From NCBI GenBank assembly GCA_021371965.1, contig JAJFVE010000183.1:46307-110306 (forward strand): a stretch of 64,000 nt of DNA, given 5' to 3'. The notes under the pieces are model-generated. The model was not told the origin of the DNA. It was given only the letters and a program-made list of their open reading frames with translations, and did no database searches. Positions 26,169 to 35,370 of the stretch are shown piece by piece; within the stretch, counting starts at the first letter, position 1; every line of letters starts with the position of its first letter. A program made the translations under genes and the position numbers. This DNA comes from Planctomycetaceae bacterium. Lineage in GTDB: Bacteria > Planctomycetota > Phycisphaerae > SM23-33.

Positions 26169-27765
26169 GCTGCTGCCGCGAAGGCGGATGTGGATGCTGG
26201 CGCCGGCGGCCTTGGTCGTTGGCTTGGCCGGGTGGCTGCTCCTGCCCGGCCAGGACGCCCAGCAGGAGTCTTTGGGGCCGCTGACCAAGGTCACGGGCGG
26301 GCCGATGGTCATCTCCGTCACCCAGGCCGCCGAAATTCAGCCGGCCAGCCGCAAAGTCATCGCCAACGAATTGCGCTGGCCGGTGGTCATCAAGGAAGTG
26401 GTTCCCGAGGGGACGCGCGTCGTTGAAGGGCAGACCATCGTCCTGTTCGAGTGCAAGGACCTCACCGACGACGTCGATACCCGCAGGCTGGAAGTGGCCG
26501 CCGCCGAAACGAATTACATCTCGGCGGAAGAGACCCTCAAGCTATGCCTGAAGGAAACCGCCAACACCGTGCGCACCGCGCAGCAGGCCGTCGAAGACGC
26601 CAAGGAGGACCTCCAGAGATACATCGAGGGCGATTGGCCCATCGCCAAGGCCAAGGCCGAGAGCGATATCCAGATTGCCCAGCGGGACCTGACGCTGGCG
26701 CAGACAAAGATGGATTTCAAGCTCAAGGTCAATGCCGACCCGACGCTCAAGAGCCCTTACAGCAGCAACGAGATCGAGGCCGACCGCCTGGGCCTGGAGA
26801 AGCTCAAGCTCTCGCTGCAGCAGGCGATCTGGGCGCGGGACATCCTGCTGAAGTTCGACTATCCCCGCCAGAAGCGCACCTTCCAAACCAAGGTCGCGGA
26901 CGCCGATCTGGCGCTGGTCAAGGCGCAGGTCGAGAGCCGCACCAAGCGCATGGTTGCCGAGTCGCAGACCATGACGGCCAAGAGCAGCCTGGCGATGCGC
27001 AAGAGCCGCCTGCGCGAGCGGGAGGACGCGATGAAGGACCTGATCGTCAAGGCCGACCGCCCGGGGCTGGTCGTGTACGACAGCGGCAACCCGCGCAACC
27101 CGGTGACGGTGGCGGTGGGCGAGGAGATTCGCCCGCGACAGCAGATCATGATCATCCCGGACATGAGCTCGCTGCAGGTGGAGACCAAGGTCTTTGAGTC
27201 GATTATCAGCGAGGTGCATCCGGGGATTGAGGCGTTGATCAGCCCCGGCACGGAGTTGGGCAAGGCGCCGATCGCCGGGCACGTGACGCACGTGGCGCCG
27301 CTGCCTGACAGCCAGTGGGGGTGGGGCTCGGGTGGGGCAAAGGTCTTCAACGTGGTGATCGCCTTCGACAATCTGCCGGGCAATCTCAAGCCCGGAACGC
27401 GCGCCCAGGTCGAGTTGGTCCTGGCCCGCCTGGACGATGTCCTGTCGGCCCCGATCTCGGCGGTCTACACCATTCCCGGAAAGGACGGGCGGTTCGTCCG
27501 GCGAGTCCGCAACGGACAGGTCGAGCAGGTGGCGATCGAGACCGGGCGGATGAACGACAAACGCGTCGTCATCGCCAAAGGACTCCAGGAAGGCGATGAG
27601 GTCCTGCTGACGCGCCCCGAAGACATCGCCGATCAGGACGCCATGACCCAGCCGGCGTCGCGTCCGCATCGTGCCCAGTCGCGACCGGCGCAGCCGCCGC
27701 GGCAAGCCCAGTCCCGCCCGGCCGGGGCGAACCATGACCGCACAGGAGCAGGAAAGACCCCGTGA
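26104..27765 (+). CDS. HlyD/MacA-type periplasmic adaptor
   Basis: 553 residues from ATG 26104, with AAAGGA at 26092-26097. One transmembrane anchor (residues about 35-52) is followed by a first lipoyl half (VVPEGTRVVEGQTIVLFECKD), a very long coiled coil (residues about 120-310), a second lipoyl half (KADRPGLVVYD) and beta-barrel domain (DMSSLQVETKVFESIISEV). A Pro/Gln/Arg-rich tail follows at the C-terminus (about residues 515-553). The coiled coil is longer than in E. coli MacA. Its stop overlaps the ATPase start (GTGA). Confidence 0.9.
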   Translation: MSEKSLSGLTSSASDTATWATRLLPRRRMWMLAPAALVVGLAGWLLLPGQDAQQESLGPLTKVTGGPMVISVTQAAEIQPASRKVIANELRWPVVIKEVVPEGTRVVEGQTIVLFECKDLTDDVDTRRLEVAAAETNYISAEETLKLCLKETANTVRTAQQAVEDAKEDLQRYIEGDWPIAKAKAESDIQIAQRDLTLAQTKMDFKLKVNADPTLKSPYSSNEIEADRLGLEKLKLSLQQAIWARDILLKFDYPRQKRTFQTKVADADLALVKAQVESRTKRMVAESQTMTAKSSLAMRKSRLREREDAMKDLIVKADRPGLVVYDSGNPRNPVTVAVGEEIRPRQQIMIIPDMSSLQVETKVFESIISEVHPGIEALISPGTELGKAPIAGHVTHVAPLPDSQWGWGSGGAKVFNVVIAFDNLPGNLKPGTRAQVELVLARLDDVLSAPISAVYTIPGKDGRFVRRVRNGQVEQVAIETGRMNDKRVVIAKGLQEGDEVLLTRPEDIADQDAMTQPASRPHRAQSRPAQPPRQAQSRPAGANHDRTGAGKTP

Positions 27766-28469
27766 CTGAACCGGACGGACAACACGGCGAGGATCTGGTG
27801 GTCCTGAAAGGGCTCGTCAAGAGCTACACTGTCGGCCTCCAGCAGGTCACGGCGCTGGACGGGCTGACGCTGACCATCGCCCAGGGGCAGTACGTGGCGA
27901 TCATGGGGCCCAGCGGCTCGGGCAAGAGCACGCTGCTGAACATCCTGGGCTGCCTAGACCGTCCCAGCGGCGGGCATTATTTCCTGGGCGGGCAGGACGT
28001 TTCGGGCATGGACGACAACGACCTGAGCGAGGTGCGCAACACCCGCATTGGGTTTATCTTTCAGAGCTTCAACCTCATCCGCTGGCTGACGGTGACGGCC
28101 AACATCGAGGTGCCGCTGTTCTACCAGGGCGTCAAGCGGCGCGACCGCCACCCGCGCAGTCGCGATCTGGCCAAGATGGTCGGCCTGGAGCACCGGATGA
28201 ACCACCGCCCCTGGGAGCTTTCCGGCGGACAGCAGCAGCGCGTGGCCATCGCGCGGGCCCTGGCCAACGACCCGCTGATCCTCCTGGCCGACGAACCCAC
28301 CGGAAACCTCGACTCGCACACCACCGAAGAGATTCTCTCGCTCTTTGAGGACCTCCACCGCCGCGGGCGCACGATCATCATGGTTACCCACGAAGACAGC
28401 GTCGCCCACCGCGCCGGGCGCATCATCCGCCTGCGCGACGGACGCGTGGAAACGGACGTGACGCGATGA
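27762..28469 (+). CDS. ABC transporter ATP-binding protein (MacB/LolD type)
   Basis: 235 residues from GTG 27762. All ABC motifs are present: Walker A GPSGSGKST, Q-loop in IGFIFQSFNLI, signature LSGGQQQR, Walker B LILLADEPTG, D-loop and H-loop MVTHED. It couples ATP hydrolysis to the FtsX-like permease encoded immediately downstream (ATGA overlap). The type is used for mechanotransmission export of peptides, lipoproteins or small molecules rather than uptake. Confidence 0.95.
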   Translation: MTEPDGQHGEDLVVLKGLVKSYTVGLQQVTALDGLTLTIAQGQYVAIMGPSGSGKSTLLNILGCLDRPSGGHYFLGGQDVSGMDDNDLSEVRNTRIGFIFQSFNLIRWLTVTANIEVPLFYQGVKRRDRHPRSRDLAKMVGLEHRMNHRPWELSGGQQQRVAIARALANDPLILLADEPTGNLDSHTTEEILSLFEDLHRRGRTIIMVTHEDSVAHRAGRIIRLRDGRVETDVTR

Positions 28470-29740
28470 AGGCCCTTCACAAAGTCGCCGACATCTTCAC
28501 CCTGGGGCTGCACAGCCTCTCGGTGCATATCGTGCGGTCGGTGCTGACGGCTTTGGGCATCATTATCGGAGTCTGCAGCGTGGTGATCATGCTGGCCGCC
28601 AATGAGGGGGCGGCGCAGAAGGCGGCCTTGACGCTGCGGGCGCTGGGCAGCAACAACATCATCATCAATTCGGTCAAGCTGCCCGACCTGGCCTCGGCCG
28701 CCCCCTCCCAGAACTCCCGCCAGGTCAGCGCCTATGGGCTGCTCCGCGACGACGTGCCCAACCTCTGTGGCAGCATCCCGGGAATCGTGCGGTGCGTGGT
28801 AGCCCGTGTCGCCCTGCGCGACACCCACCTGCGCGGTGAGAACCTCACGGTCGCGACGGTGGCGACCGAGCCCAACTACGCCGACGTGGCGCATTTCAAC
28901 ATCCTGGCCGGCCGGTTCATTTCCGACCTGGACGTCCTGGCCCACCGGTCGCATTGCGTGATCACCGCCAGCCTGGCCGAGCGGATGTTCGCCTACGAAT
29001 CGCCTCTGGGGCAAACGGTGACGCTGGATGGCGAGCCCTTCACCGTCATCGGGATGATCGACCGCCTGCCGCCGTCGCTGGCCGGACGCGGCGACGAGGC
29101 GGGCAACAACGTCATCGTCCCCCTGACTGCCGAGCAGGATCGCTTCGGCGACATGATCATCCGCTTCGCCGGCGCCAGTCGCACTATCGAGAAGATCGAA
29201 CTGAGTCAGATTGTCCTGCAGATGAGTGACGAGAAGAGCGTGCTGGAAGGTTCGGTTATCGCCCGCGGGCTGCTGGATGAAAGCCACGAGCGGCACGACT
29301 ACGACCTGGTCGTCCCGCTGGAGTTGATCGCCCAGCAAAAGCAGCAGATGCGCCTGTGGAACATGATGTCGGTGATTATCGCGGCCGTCTCGCTGGTGGT
29401 GGGGGGCATCGGGATCATGAACATCATGCTCGCCAGCGTCACCGAGCGCACGCGCGAGATCGGCGTGCGCCGGGCGCTGGGCGCCAAGAAACGCGACGTC
29501 GTCGTGCAGTTCCTCATCGAGGCGGTGATGCTCACCACCGTCGGCGGCCTGGCGGGGATCGCCATCGGGCGATTCGCCCCGATGCTCATGGAGCGATGGA
29601 TCGATTTTACCGCAGTCGTCACGCCGGCCTCGCTCGTCATCCCGTTCATGATGGCCGTCCTGGTGGGCCTGGCCAGCGGCCTCTACCCTGCCCTGCGAGC
29701 AGCGAACCTCGACCCGATCGAAGCGCTGCGGCATGAATAG
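28466..29740 (+). CDS. MacB/FtsX-family ABC transporter permease
   Basis: 424 residues. Topology: a first transmembrane helix (VLTALGIIIGVCSVVIMLA, residues about 25-45), a MacB periplasmic core domain (residues about 50-270), then three C-terminal helices with the FtsX signature RTREIGVRRALGAKKRDVV between the second and third. It completes a TolC-adaptor-ATPase-permease operon with overlapping start and stop codons, so all four subunits are probably made in fixed proportion. The substrate is not evident. Confidence 0.94.
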   Translation: MKALHKVADIFTLGLHSLSVHIVRSVLTALGIIIGVCSVVIMLAANEGAAQKAALTLRALGSNNIIINSVKLPDLASAAPSQNSRQVSAYGLLRDDVPNLCGSIPGIVRCVVARVALRDTHLRGENLTVATVATEPNYADVAHFNILAGRFISDLDVLAHRSHCVITASLAERMFAYESPLGQTVTLDGEPFTVIGMIDRLPPSLAGRGDEAGNNVIVPLTAEQDRFGDMIIRFAGASRTIEKIELSQIVLQMSDEKSVLEGSVIARGLLDESHERHDYDLVVPLELIAQQKQQMRLWNMMSVIIAAVSLVVGGIGIMNIMLASVTERTREIGVRRALGAKKRDVVVQFLIEAVMLTTVGGLAGIAIGRFAPMLMERWIDFTAVVTPASLVIPFMMAVLVGLASGLYPALRAANLDPIEALRHE

Positions 29741-29751
29741 CCCGCGCGAGG

Positions 29752-29925
29752 CGAGAAATTCCAAAACCCAAATAGCAAGCTTCAAACAAGCTCCAAAGAG
29801 ACGGGAAAACCCAGAAAGAACAAACCGGAGATTGCGACGCCTCCGTTTGTCATGTTTGTCTCTTCAGGTTTCTTGGAGTTTGTTTGTGTTTTGAAGTTTG
29901 TCATTTGGAGTTTTGTTAGAATAAC
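29752..29925. repeat. Long imperfect inverted repeat of AACTCCAAA words
   Basis: Left arm: CCAAAACCCAAATAGCAAGC, then AAACAAGCTCCAAAGAGACG. Right arm carries the reverse complement in degenerate form (TCTTGGAGTTTG, TTTTGAAGTTTGTCATTTGG). The centre is a clean hairpin CAAACCGGAG / CTCCGTTTG (29821-29849). The 3' end provides TAGAAT (29917-29922), 7 nt before the next gene's ATG, which could be its -10 box. Confidence 0.7.
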
Positions 29926-29929
29926 ACGC

Positions 29930-31204
29930 ATGTCCTCAATCATCCGCCCGTTCAACATCATGTGCAAACCCGTGTGCGGGACGTGCAACCTCGATTGCTG
30001 CTACTGCTACTACACCGCCAAGCCGCGCGAGCTGTACCCCGATGCGACGAAGTTCCTGATGAGCGAGACGGTGCTCGATAGCTACACGCGCCAGTACATC
30101 CAGACCCAGCCCCAGCAGTGCGAGTTCGGCTGGCAGGGCGGCGAGCCGACGCTGGCGGGCATCGAGTTCTTCCGCAAGGCCGTCGAGCTGCAAAAACAGT
30201 ACAAGCTGGGCGAGCAGACGATCAACAACGCTCTGCAGACCAACGGCACGCTGCTGAACCACGAATGGTGCGAGTTTCTCGCGGCCGAAAAGTTCCTCGT
30301 CGGCCTGAGCCTCGATGGCCCGCCGCAGTGGCACGACACGTTTCGCCGCGACCGCGCGAACAATCCCACGTTCCACCGCGCCTGGGCCGGGCTTGAACTG
30401 CTGCGCAAGCACAAGGTCGAGTTCAACGTGCTGGTGACGCTCAACAGCGCCAACGCCCCGCACGCCGGCGATATCTACCGCTACTTCACCAATCGCGGCG
30501 TGTCGTACCTGCAGTTCATCCCGATCCTCGAGCGCACGCCCGACGGCAAGCCGACGCCGTTCTCATGCTCGGGCGAGCAGTTCGGGCGGTTCCTGCTGGA
30601 CGTGTTCGAGATCTGGGCGACGCGCGACGTGGGGGCCGTCTCCGAGCGGCTTATCGACAACGTGCTGCACCAGTTGATCTACGGCCAGGCCAGCACGTGC
30701 TGCTATGCCGATCGCTGCGCCAACGCCCACGTGCTGGAATGGAACGGCGATCTGTACGTGTGCGATCACTTCGTTTACAAGCAGTGGCGCGTCGGCAACA
30801 TCATGGACCGCCCGCTGGAAGACCTGGTGCGCGACGCGATGCTCGACGACTTCGCCCTGCTCAAGAGCGAACTGCCTGCCGCCTGCGCAGCCTGCGAGTT
30901 CTTGCAGTTCTGCCGCGGCGGATGCCCCAAGCACCACATGCCTATCGGCAAAGACCCCGCCCGCGTCAATCACTTCTGTGAAGGCTACAAAGCCTTCTTC
31001 ACCCATGCCCTGCCGATCCTGGCGCAGATGGCCGAGTACATCAAGGCCGGCCAAACCCCGCCCCTGGCGAAATTGGCGGGCGATGGCGGCAAGGCGCCCA
31101 AGTCCGCCGCCCGTCCTGCTCCCGGCGCCGCGCCGCCCAATCGCAACGCCTCCTGCCCCTGCGGCAGCGGACGCAAGTTCAAGAGCTGCTGCGGACGGAC
31201 ATAA
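29930..31204 (+). CDS. Radical SAM protein, anaerobic sulfatase-maturating-enzyme type, with C-terminal SEC-C motif
   Basis: 424 residues from ATG 29930. The radical SAM cluster motif is CNLDCCYCYY (residues about 21-30), followed by GWQGGEPTLAG and QTNGTLLN. The SPASM region carries the sulfatase-maturase cysteine set (CAACEFLQFCRGGCPKHHM). The end adds a SEC-C zinc motif (CPCGSGRKFKSCC). anSMEs convert an active-site Cys or Ser of sulfatases to formylglycine; no sulfatase gene is in this window, so its client is elsewhere or is different. No Shine-Dalgarno sequence is seen and a TAGAAT lies 7 nt upstream, so it may be leaderless. Confidence 0.92.
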   Translation: MSSIIRPFNIMCKPVCGTCNLDCCYCYYTAKPRELYPDATKFLMSETVLDSYTRQYIQTQPQQCEFGWQGGEPTLAGIEFFRKAVELQKQYKLGEQTINNALQTNGTLLNHEWCEFLAAEKFLVGLSLDGPPQWHDTFRRDRANNPTFHRAWAGLELLRKHKVEFNVLVTLNSANAPHAGDIYRYFTNRGVSYLQFIPILERTPDGKPTPFSCSGEQFGRFLLDVFEIWATRDVGAVSERLIDNVLHQLIYGQASTCCYADRCANAHVLEWNGDLYVCDHFVYKQWRVGNIMDRPLEDLVRDAMLDDFALLKSELPAACAACEFLQFCRGGCPKHHMPIGKDPARVNHFCEGYKAFFTHALPILAQMAEYIKAGQTPPLAKLAGDGGKAPKSAARPAPGAAPPNRNASCPCGSGRKFKSCCGRT

Positions 31205-31250
31205 TCTTCGGCCACTGGAAAACGGTCACCATGGCACCCTTGGAATTGTC

Positions 31251-33194
31251 TCACCCGCCTGTGGTTTGCAGCTGAGGCGCCGCGACGGGTTGGGTGGTTC
31301 CGGGTCTGATTCGAGGAAGGCGCGGCCTCTTTCGAGAAGGCGGCGGCGAGACGCTGTCAGGGGTGTCGGTCTGCAGATCGTCTCCGCCTGCGGGGTTGAC
31401 GGCCGGGGGCGTTCCGGCGGCCTCGTTTGAAGCAGACAGCGATCGCAGGTGCGCGATCGGCAGGAGGAGTTTCATGCCCGAGGCGGGCTCAAATTGCAGG
31501 GCCGCCGCGGTCAGTTGGCCGCTGACGTTTGTGCCGCTATGCAAGGTAATCTGAACGCTGTCGGGCAGGTCCCCGGCGAACTGGGCCTGCTCGATGTCTT
31601 TGGGCGCTACGGCCATCGGGCCCGATGTCGTTTCCACGGTAATGGCATCTTGAGCGATGCGCCCGAAGAGGCGGTCGCCGTTGCGAAGCACCACTGCCGC
31701 CTGCCACTGCGGCGCCGAGGCGGGCTTCTCGCGGCTGAAGAGCATCCGCTCGATGAGCAAGCTCTCGACCGTCAGGGTCTTGTCCAGTTCCAGCGCGAGA
31801 GTTTGGCTCTTGGCCGTCAGCAGGCCCGAGAGTATCGAGCCATTGGTCAGCACGGCCCGGTGCAGGCCGCTGTTGGGCGTGTCCAGGTGCAGGGCGGTCA
31901 GGTCCGCGGGGCTGAGCTTGAACGATCCGTACTGGGTCTGGAAGGTCAGGTCCGCGCCGTCGGCCTTGAACGCCAGCCGCTGCCCGTCGCGCAAGACGGC
32001 CACTGCCGGCAGGGCGGGAAAGGTCTCGCCCTTTTCGTCCGAGAGGCGATAGGACGCCGACGCCAGGCGGTCCAATTCGATGCTGACCTTGCTGCCGTTG
32101 ACCGTCGTCAGTTGCAGCGGGCCCGAGAGCCACTTGCCGGCGACGACCTGCCCGTCGGTCAGGGCCATCATGATCTGCGGGTCTTCGCGGGCGGGGCAGG
32201 CCAGGCCCAGGACGCGGTCGGCGGGAACGTCCAGGCGCCCGAAAAGCGTTTCGATCGAGTACGACTCGTTGAGCAGCGTGCCCATGAGCTGGTCGCCGTT
32301 GGCCAGCAGGACCTGGTCGTTCTTGCCATCGCGCGGCAGGGCCAGCGCTCCGATCATCTGCACGCGGGCGCCCATGTTGGCGATGAGCATCCGAAGCGGC
32401 AGTGGGATCTTGCGCAGCTCGGCGGCGGGATCGAACGCCTTTATGGCCGCGGCGGCCTGGCCCTGGTTCTTGTGCTGCATTTCAAAGAAGCACAGGGCGA
32501 AGGCCTTGCCCGGCCCGATCGAGGCCTTGAAGTCGTATCGCATCTGGTTGCTGCTGGAACTGTGCGTCACGCGCGGGCGCACCTTCGACGACGGCGACGA
32601 AAACACGTGCAGCATGGCCGCGGCGCTGGTGTTGGCGTTGCCGGTGGCCATCGCCCAATCCTGCGGTCCAACCGCAGTGTTGCCCGCGGAGGTCTGGCAC
32701 AACGTCATCGGATAGTTGGTCGCGATGCGGTATTCCAGCGAAATGGACTGACGCTGGTTCGTCTGGTTCTCGAAGATGTCGATCCAGCGGCAGTAGCCGC
32801 TCTTGGCGTCGACGTAGATGCGCCGCCACACGTTGAACGTGCCGCAGGACCATGGTCCCACCTCGAGCTCGCGGCCGTCCTTGCTCAGCGCCCCGGGCGT
32901 GCCGGTGTTGAACTCCGAGCCATTGGCTCGCAGGAACATCGCCCCGCTGTAGGCGCTGGAATTATTTCCATTGCTGATGGAGCCGTTGGGCAGCACGTCC
33001 CAGCGGTTGCCCGCGCCGTCATTAACGATCCAGGGCCAACTGGCCTGCTGAGCGGCCCTGTCGATGTGAATGTCGGCGTTCTGTTCCTCGGCGGCGGCGT
33101 TGCTCAGGAAGACCGCCGCCAGGGCGACCGTCGCGGCCACAGGACGAAAACTCTTTGCCGGCCAGTGCGTCAGCGCCATCGGACAGTCCCCCAT
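31251..33194 (-). CDS. Secreted repeat protein of unknown function, paralogue A
   Basis: 647 residues. A signal peptide (cleavage near SNAAAEE, residue ~35) precedes an N-terminal beta domain (GNRWDVLPNGSISNG; residues about 40-285). Six degenerate ~40-residue repeats then follow (about 295-590), each L-x-(N/D)G-D-x-L-x-G-x-L ... G-x-L-x-(L/I) ... I-x-x-L. Examples are LANGDQLMGTLL, LRDGQRLAFKA and LRNGDRLFGRIA. The tail is Pro/Arg-rich. It is a paralogue of the adjacent upstream gene and overlaps it by 25 nt, so the two are co-translated. ATG 33179 is an alternative start. I recognise no characterised family. Confidence 0.85.
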   Translation of the reverse strand: MGDCPMALTHWPAKSFRPVAATVALAAVFLSNAAAEEQNADIHIDRAAQQASWPWIVNDGAGNRWDVLPNGSISNGNNSSAYSGAMFLRANGSEFNTGTPGALSKDGRELEVGPWSCGTFNVWRRIYVDAKSGYCRWIDIFENQTNQRQSISLEYRIATNYPMTLCQTSAGNTAVGPQDWAMATGNANTSAAAMLHVFSSPSSKVRPRVTHSSSSNQMRYDFKASIGPGKAFALCFFEMQHKNQGQAAAAIKAFDPAAELRKIPLPLRMLIANMGARVQMIGALALPRDGKNDQVLLANGDQLMGTLLNESYSIETLFGRLDVPADRVLGLACPAREDPQIMMALTDGQVVAGKWLSGPLQLTTVNGSKVSIELDRLASASYRLSDEKGETFPALPAVAVLRDGQRLAFKADGADLTFQTQYGSFKLSPADLTALHLDTPNSGLHRAVLTNGSILSGLLTAKSQTLALELDKTLTVESLLIERMLFSREKPASAPQWQAAVVLRNGDRLFGRIAQDAITVETTSGPMAVAPKDIEQAQFAGDLPDSVQITLHSGTNVSGQLTAAALQFEPASGMKLLLPIAHLRSLSASNEAAGTPPAVNPAGGDDLQTDTPDSVSPPPSRKRPRLPRIRPGTTQPVAAPQLQTTGG

Positions 33195-35209
33195 TGCGGC
33201 GCCACTTGCGGCGCGTCTGGCTGCTCGTCACCGCCGCCGAGGGTCTCGATGATCCCTTCCAGCGCCGTGCGCACTTCCGGATCGGTCGCCTTGCCCAGGC
33301 GGAGTTTGAGCAGCGGGGCGATGCTCTTGCCCATCTGCACCAGGGCCTCGCGGGCCGCCTGGCGGTCCTTGTAGCTCTCGGCGCCCAATCGCGCCACGAG
33401 CTGGTCGACGACGGCTACCACTTTGTCCGGCGGGATGGCCGTCGGGCGCTGGATGCTGACGAACTGGCCCACGTGGACGTCGAGCACCGGTCCGGGCACG
33501 ATGCGAAACGCCAAGCGTTGCTCGCCGAGGAGGCCGCGAATCGTCGAGCCGTCCCACGAGAGCACCTTGCACCAGCCCACGTGCGTGGTGCTGAACTCCA
33601 TCGACATCACGCTCGTCGCCGGCGGCTCGGCGAGCCCGTACTGAGTCTTAATGGTGAGCTTGGACGCTTCGAGGCGTCCCAGGAGCTGGTCCCCGTTGGT
33701 CAGGATCGCCTTGGCCAGCTCGGGGTTCTCCTGCGGTTCCTCGGCGAAGACCAGACGGCTGATCATGTCGCGCCGCACCTTCAGCGGACGCCCCAGACGC
33801 AGCGGCAGCGTCAGCTCCTCGCCCAGCAGCAGGCCGCCGACCACCGAGCCGTTAAGGAACATCGCGCGATGCACGCCGCTTTCTTCGCTGTCCAGATCGA
33901 TCGATGCCAGCGTCGCGCCTTCCAGGTCCACCGTTCCGTAACGCGTCTGAAACTTCATCGGCAGGCCCGCGGCGTCGAAGGCCACGCGGTCGCCGGTGCG
34001 CAGCACGGCGACCGGACCGCTGAAGGGACTTTCCTGGGGCCGTTCCCTGGAGACCCGGTACGACCACTCGCTGACGCGGTCGATGGGGATCGTCAGCGTT
34101 CCTCCCACGGAAAGCTCCAGCGAGAGATTCTGCGGACCGTTCAGGCCGGCGGTTCGCCCGCAGATCACCTGCCCGTCGGCCATCGCCACGCGGACGCGGT
34201 CGCCCTGGCTGCCCACGCGCGCCATCCCGACGACCTTGGACGCCTCCAGCGTGAGCGGGCCCTGCAGCGTCTGGATCGTGAAGCTCTTGTTGAGGATCGT
34301 GCCGAACTTGCGGTCGTCGTTGCCCTCGATGACGGTGTCAGTCGTGGCGCTGCGGCTGAGGTCGAGCCCTTCCAGCCCGCCGCCGGTCTTCCAGTTGACG
34401 ATCAGGTTGCGCACCGCCTCGGGCAGGTCGCGCAGCGCCGAGCGGACTTGAAAGCCCTTCATCAGCTTGGTCAGTTCCGTCAGGGACGTGTTCTGCGACT
34501 CGAAGTGGCACAGCACGGCCGTCTTGCCGGCAGGGACGCGCAGGTTGTAACGCACGTAGATCTGGTTGCTCTGGATGGTGACGGCCGGCTGTACGGCGGC
34601 GTTGGGGCTGCACACCAGGTGCAGTAGCGACGGGACATTGGCCCCGCCTTGCGCCTGCGTGATGAAGCCCGAGTCTTTCGCCCCGAAGGCCGCTGCGCCG
34701 GTGCTGGTGGTGGTCTGGCCGATGCTGTAGTTGCTGCACGTGTAGATCGATACCGGCACGAGGATTTCGGCACTGCTGGTGTTTTCAAAGATGTCCAGCC
34801 ATCGCGCCAGGCCGCGGTCCTTATAGACCTTCACGCGGCGGCTGAAGGTGATATTGTTCATCTGGTTGGGGCCGAGTTCGATCTCGTCGCCGGCGTCGTT
34901 GGCGAACGCATAGCCGCGCCCGCCAAGGTTGCTGCCCCAGATCTGGCAGTACATCCCGCCACTGTAGGCGTAGCTGGTCCCTTGGCCGATGTTGCCGTAT
35001 GCCTGGATGTCCCATCGGCTTGACGAGCCGTCCGAGGCCTCCCAGGACAGGTTGACCCGCTTGGTCGTGGGCAGGTGCAGGCGGGGGACGGCCTTCGAGC
35101 CCGCCGGCGGTGGTGACGGGTCGGCAACAGCAAGTCTGATCTTGCCGAGCGTGGCCGCACATAAGGCAACGACCGTTGCGGCGGCGACTATGTGCTGGCT
35201 CGTTTTCAT
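33170..35209 (-). CDS. Secreted repeat protein of unknown function, paralogue B, with C-terminal HEAT-like segment
   Basis: 679 residues. Signal peptide (TVVALCAATLGKIRLAVA), then the same N-terminal beta domain as paralogue A (SSRWDIQAYGNIGQG; residues about 45-290) and six matching repeats (about 295-585), such as LRTGDRVAFDA and LTNGDQLLGRLEA. It ends in a helical segment (about 600-665, SYKDRQAAREALVQMGKSI) resembling a HEAT unit, which paralogue A lacks. First gene of a two-gene operon. The function is unknown; the secreted tandem pair suggests partners in one assembly. Confidence 0.85.
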   Translation of the reverse strand: MKTSQHIVAAATVVALCAATLGKIRLAVADPSPPPAGSKAVPRLHLPTTKRVNLSWEASDGSSSRWDIQAYGNIGQGTSYAYSGGMYCQIWGSNLGGRGYAFANDAGDEIELGPNQMNNITFSRRVKVYKDRGLARWLDIFENTSSAEILVPVSIYTCSNYSIGQTTTSTGAAAFGAKDSGFITQAQGGANVPSLLHLVCSPNAAVQPAVTIQSNQIYVRYNLRVPAGKTAVLCHFESQNTSLTELTKLMKGFQVRSALRDLPEAVRNLIVNWKTGGGLEGLDLSRSATTDTVIEGNDDRKFGTILNKSFTIQTLQGPLTLEASKVVGMARVGSQGDRVRVAMADGQVICGRTAGLNGPQNLSLELSVGGTLTIPIDRVSEWSYRVSRERPQESPFSGPVAVLRTGDRVAFDAAGLPMKFQTRYGTVDLEGATLASIDLDSEESGVHRAMFLNGSVVGGLLLGEELTLPLRLGRPLKVRRDMISRLVFAEEPQENPELAKAILTNGDQLLGRLEASKLTIKTQYGLAEPPATSVMSMEFSTTHVGWCKVLSWDGSTIRGLLGEQRLAFRIVPGPVLDVHVGQFVSIQRPTAIPPDKVVAVVDQLVARLGAESYKDRQAAREALVQMGKSIAPLLKLRLGKATDPEVRTALEGIIETLGGGDEQPDAPQVAPQWGTVRWR

Positions 35210-35370
35210 AAATTTGAGGCGCGCCTGTCAGTCTGCGGGTTTAACTGCCGATACGTATGACGTTCGGCCGCGGCCGCGGTTCCAGAAAGGGCTGCATTGT
35301 GTAGCCCACTTCCACAGGATATTTTTATGCCGCCGCCGTGCTATTATGGTGTCGCCGGTAAGGCATTGCC

